Shown here piece by piece: positions 4,900-6,474 of a DNA stretch of 6,474 nucleotides. Both the position numbers and the translations under genes were made by a program. Under the pieces are notes generated by a model, which had not been told where the DNA came from, did not search any database, and worked only from the letters and a program-made list of their open reading frames with translations. This DNA is from an uncultured Ruminococcus sp. (GTDB lineage Bacteria; Bacillota; Clostridia; Oscillospirales; CAG-272), in assembly GCA_902778205.1 (NCBI GenBank), contig CACYWX010000185.1:1-6474 (forward strand), read 5' to 3'. Numbering within the stretch: the first letter of the stretch is position 1; the number at the start of each line of letters is the position of its first letter.

Positions 4900-5910
4900 A
4901 TGCCGGAATTCAATCGGGATCCCCGGGACCGCCGCAGTCTGGACGAGATCGAGGCGGAGGAACAGGCTGAAAAAGCGGAAAAAAAGAAGTTCAACATCTT
5001 CTCCCGCGCCTACCGGGACGGAAAGGGCGTGGACAAGGAGGAAGCCGCCATCGCGGACAACCCCACGTTTCTCAATTTCTTCAGGCTCTGCTGGCGGAAG
5101 CTGAACGAACTTCTGTCCGTGAACCTGATCTCCATCGTGGGGAACTTCCCGATCTTCTTCTTCCTCTTCGCCATGAGCGGGTACATGTCCATCCACACGA
5201 CCTCCCCGAACTACGCCGTCTACGGACCTCTGTGGGGGGCGAGGCTCTTCCACAGCTCCGCCGCGTCGTCCGCGCTTTGGACCATTTACGGGCGGACCTC
5301 CCCGGTGACGGTGCACACCACGGGAGATTATATCTTCATGGGGCTGGCGTTTCTCCTGCTCCTGACCCACGGACCGGTGCGGACGGGGGCTACCTATCTT
5401 CTGAGAAACATGTTCCGCGCCAGGCCCGTCATGCTCCTGCAGGATTTCTTCGACTCCATCCGCCGGAACCTGAGGCAGGCCCTGATTGTGGGCGCGCTGG
5501 ACCTGATCGTGATCGCCCTGCTGGCCTACGACATCATGTTCTTCTATCTGAATTTCTCGGCCTCCAACATGATGACGGCCATGTTCTTCATGAGCCTGTG
5601 GATGGTGGTGCTGTACTGGACCATGCGGCCGTACATCTGGCTGCAGCTGGTGACCTTCGACATCAGCATCTGGAAGATGATCAAAAACGCCCTGCGGTTC
5701 ACGGTGGTTGGGCTGAAGCGGAACGTGATGGTCCTGCTGGGCACGCTGTTCCTGGCCGCGTTCGAGTACGCCCTGCTTCTGGTGTACTTCCCTCTGGGCG
5801 TGATCTTCCCCTTCGTGATCCTCCCGTCGGTTCTCATGATGATGGGCGTCTACGGGGCGTTCCCGGTCATCAAGCGGTATATGATCGATCCCTACTACGA
5901 AAACGCCTGA
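4900..5910 (+). CDS. YesL-like (DUF624) membrane protein with N-terminal extension
   Basis: A 336-residue membrane protein of the DUF624/YesL family, whose members are usually about 200-220 residues and of unknown function, often near carbohydrate-use genes in Firmicutes. Family-type features: GPLWGA (109-114), HGPVRTGATYLLRNMFRARPV with the following DFFDSIRRNLRQA (157-194), and the repeat-like second half YWTMRPYIWLQLVTFDISIWKMIKNALRF (239-267). Predicted membrane segments lie near 70-93, 143-163, 193-217, 224-248, 273-298 and 300-322. Unusual is a 60-residue charged N-terminus, with a Glu/Lys-rich, probably helical part (13-30) likely in the cytoplasm; a soluble loop of about 50 residues (94-142) follows the first membrane segment. 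Start at 4900 has AAGGAG (4887-4892) with 7-base spacing; an in-frame TTG at 4852 overlaps the previous gene and lacks an SD. Second gene of the operon, 38 bases before ridA. The family call rests on motif pattern by eye. Confidence 0.85.
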   Translation: MPEFNRDPRDRRSLDEIEAEEQAEKAEKKKFNIFSRAYRDGKGVDKEEAAIADNPTFLNFFRLCWRKLNELLSVNLISIVGNFPIFFFLFAMSGYMSIHTTSPNYAVYGPLWGARLFHSSAASSALWTIYGRTSPVTVHTTGDYIFMGLAFLLLLTHGPVRTGATYLLRNMFRARPVMLLQDFFDSIRRNLRQALIVGALDLIVIALLAYDIMFFYLNFSASNMMTAMFFMSLWMVVLYWTMRPYIWLQLVTFDISIWKMIKNALRFTVVGLKRNVMVLLGTLFLAAFEYALLLVYFPLGVIFPFVILPSVLMMMGVYGAFPVIKRYMIDPYYENA

Positions 5911-5948
5911 GCGTCACGCCGGGCTGAACGAAAGAAAGGACATACAAG

Positions 5949-6320
5949 ATGAAGGTTATTTCCACGGACAAGGCTCCCGCCGCCATCGGACCCTATTCCC
6001 AGGCCATGGTCACCGGCTCTCTCGTTTACACCTCCGGTCAGATTCCGCTGGATCCCGCCACGGGGGCGGTCGCCGGAGAGGACATCGTCAGCCAGACGGA
6101 GCAGGTCATCGCCAATCTGAAGGCGGTGCTGGAGGCGGCCGGAACGGATCTGACGAAGGTCGTGAAGACCACGTGCTTTCTGAAGAACATGGGTGATTTC
6201 GCGGTGTTCAACGGCGTCTACGCGCAGCACTTCACCGGCAATCCCGGGCGCAGCTGCGTAGAGGTCTCCGCTCTGCCGAAGGGCGTGCTGGTGGAGATCG
6301 AGGCCGTGGCGGAGCTTTGA
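5949..6320 (+). CDS. ridA: RidA-family 2-iminobutanoate/2-iminopropanoate deaminase
   Basis: A 123-residue cytosolic enzyme of the RidA (YjgF/YER057c/UK114) family, which forms trimers with active sites between subunits. It hydrolyses reactive enamine/imine intermediates released by PLP enzymes such as threonine dehydratase, yielding 2-keto acids and ammonia and protecting PLP enzymes from damage. Visible signatures: APAAIGPYSQA (9-19) with Y17, YTSGQIPLDPATG (27-39), the NPGRSCVEVSALPKGVLVEIEAVA block (98-121). R101, which binds the substrate carboxylate, C103 and E116 correspond to R105, C107 and E120 of the E. coli-type proteins, so this is an active RidA-subgroup member rather than an Rid2-7 type. 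Length matches the family (about 125-130). Start has AAAGGA (5935-5940) with 8-base spacing. Last gene of the plus-strand operon, before the terminator at 6380-6426. Its link to the two upstream membrane proteins is not obvious. Confidence 0.96.
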   Translation: MKVISTDKAPAAIGPYSQAMVTGSLVYTSGQIPLDPATGAVAGEDIVSQTEQVIANLKAVLEAAGTDLTKVVKTTCFLKNMGDFAVFNGVYAQHFTGNPGRSCVEVSALPKGVLVEIEAVAEL

Positions 6321-6349
6321 GTTTCCGAAAGCCGTCGAAATGAATAACA

Positions 6350-6373
6350 CCGGCGGGATGGTTTTCCTGCCGG
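6350..6373 (+). other. Hairpin downstream of ridA
   Basis: CCGGCGGGA (6350-6358) pairs with TCCTGCCGG (6365-6373), one G-U pair, around a 6-base loop. No T-tract follows, so it is not itself a classic terminator. It lies just before the main terminator and may protect the 3' end of the message. Confidence 0.5.
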
Positions 6374-6379
6374 CGAAGG

Positions 6380-6426
6380 GGCTGTTGCATTAACTCCTGA
6401 AAATGGAGAAATGCGACAGCCTTTTT
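6380..6426 (+). terminator. Strong nested intrinsic terminator after ridA
   Basis: GGCTGTTGCATT (6380-6391) pairs with AATGCGACAGCC (6410-6421), 12 bp with one U-G pair. An inner helix CTCC/GGAG (6394-6397/6405-6408) closes a TGAAAAT loop. T5 follows directly (6422-6426). This ends the membrane protein-DUF624-ridA transcript. Confidence 0.9.
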
Positions 6427-6452
6427 GTGATTCAAACGGTTTTGTCCTTCTT

Positions 6453-6474
6453 TTTCTCCTTTATCGAGGAGAAA
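6453..6474. repeat. Inverted repeat at the right edge
   Basis: TTTCTCCT (6453-6460) and AGGAGAAA (6467-6474) form a perfect 8-bp dyad with loop TTATCG, reaching the last base of the window. It could be the start of another terminator or an operator. The sequence that would decide lies outside. Confidence 0.45.

Noticed and set aside
4181..5104. 307-codon plus-strand frame across the membrane-protein gene
   Set aside because: Arg/Ala/Gly-rich shadow of two real genes, beginning inside a promoter region.
4881..5948. ACATACAAG just before both the DUF624 and ridA starts
   Set aside because: A 9-base match in different positions relative to the SD (in one it overlaps the SD, in the other it follows it); likely chance.

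Overview
The window is a GC-rich, densely coded piece of bacterial chromosome. Purine-rich Shine-Dalgarno sites, sigma-A-type promoters (TTGACT-N17-TAATAT, TTGCGT-N17-TATAAT), Clostridia-like protein sequences and a YesL/DUF624 membrane protein suggest a GC-rich anaerobic Firmicute, perhaps an Oscillospiraceae- or Christensenellales-type gut clostridium. That placement is inference; no rRNA or other taxonomic marker is present. I see no tRNA, CRISPR array, insertion sequence or phage gene.

Layout. (1) Minus strand, 2123 down to 1: a strong promoter drives a VTC-domain (polyphosphate polymerase-type) protein, then a DUF4956 membrane protein, then an OmpR/PhoB-type response regulator that runs off the left edge. 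Gaps of 54 and 64 bases with no visible terminator suggest co-transcription. (2) Plus strand, 2283-3541: a divergent promoter drives the translation-associated ATPase YchF, which ends at a bidirectional terminator. (3) Minus strand, 4196 down to 3540: a monocistronic RimJ/RimL-type GNAT acetyltransferase, convergent with ychF. (4) Plus strand, 4230-6426: a promoter drives an unrecognised cysteine-rich membrane protein, a DUF624 (YesL-like) membrane protein with a charged N-terminal extension, and the enamine/imine deaminase RidA, closed by a strong nested hairpin terminator.

How the parts work together. The VTC and DUF4956 proteins form a recurring bacterial pair: a soluble CYTH/TTM-fold catalytic domain and a membrane partner, here followed by a response regulator and with no CotH gene visible. 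YchF and RidA are housekeeping proteins (ribosome-associated stress ATPase and metabolite-damage repair). The two membrane proteins before RidA have no assigned function.

The most notable non-coding signal lies in the VTC/ychF intergenic region. An exact 13-base near-palindrome, TTCCGCGGGAAAA, occurs twice. Each copy starts at the last base of the -35 box and fills the first 12 bases of the 17-base spacer of one of the two divergent promoters. This looks like an operator shared by the polyphosphate module and ychF. The ychF leader also holds a possible near-leaderless 20-codon ORF whose stop overlaps the ychF start (ATGA).
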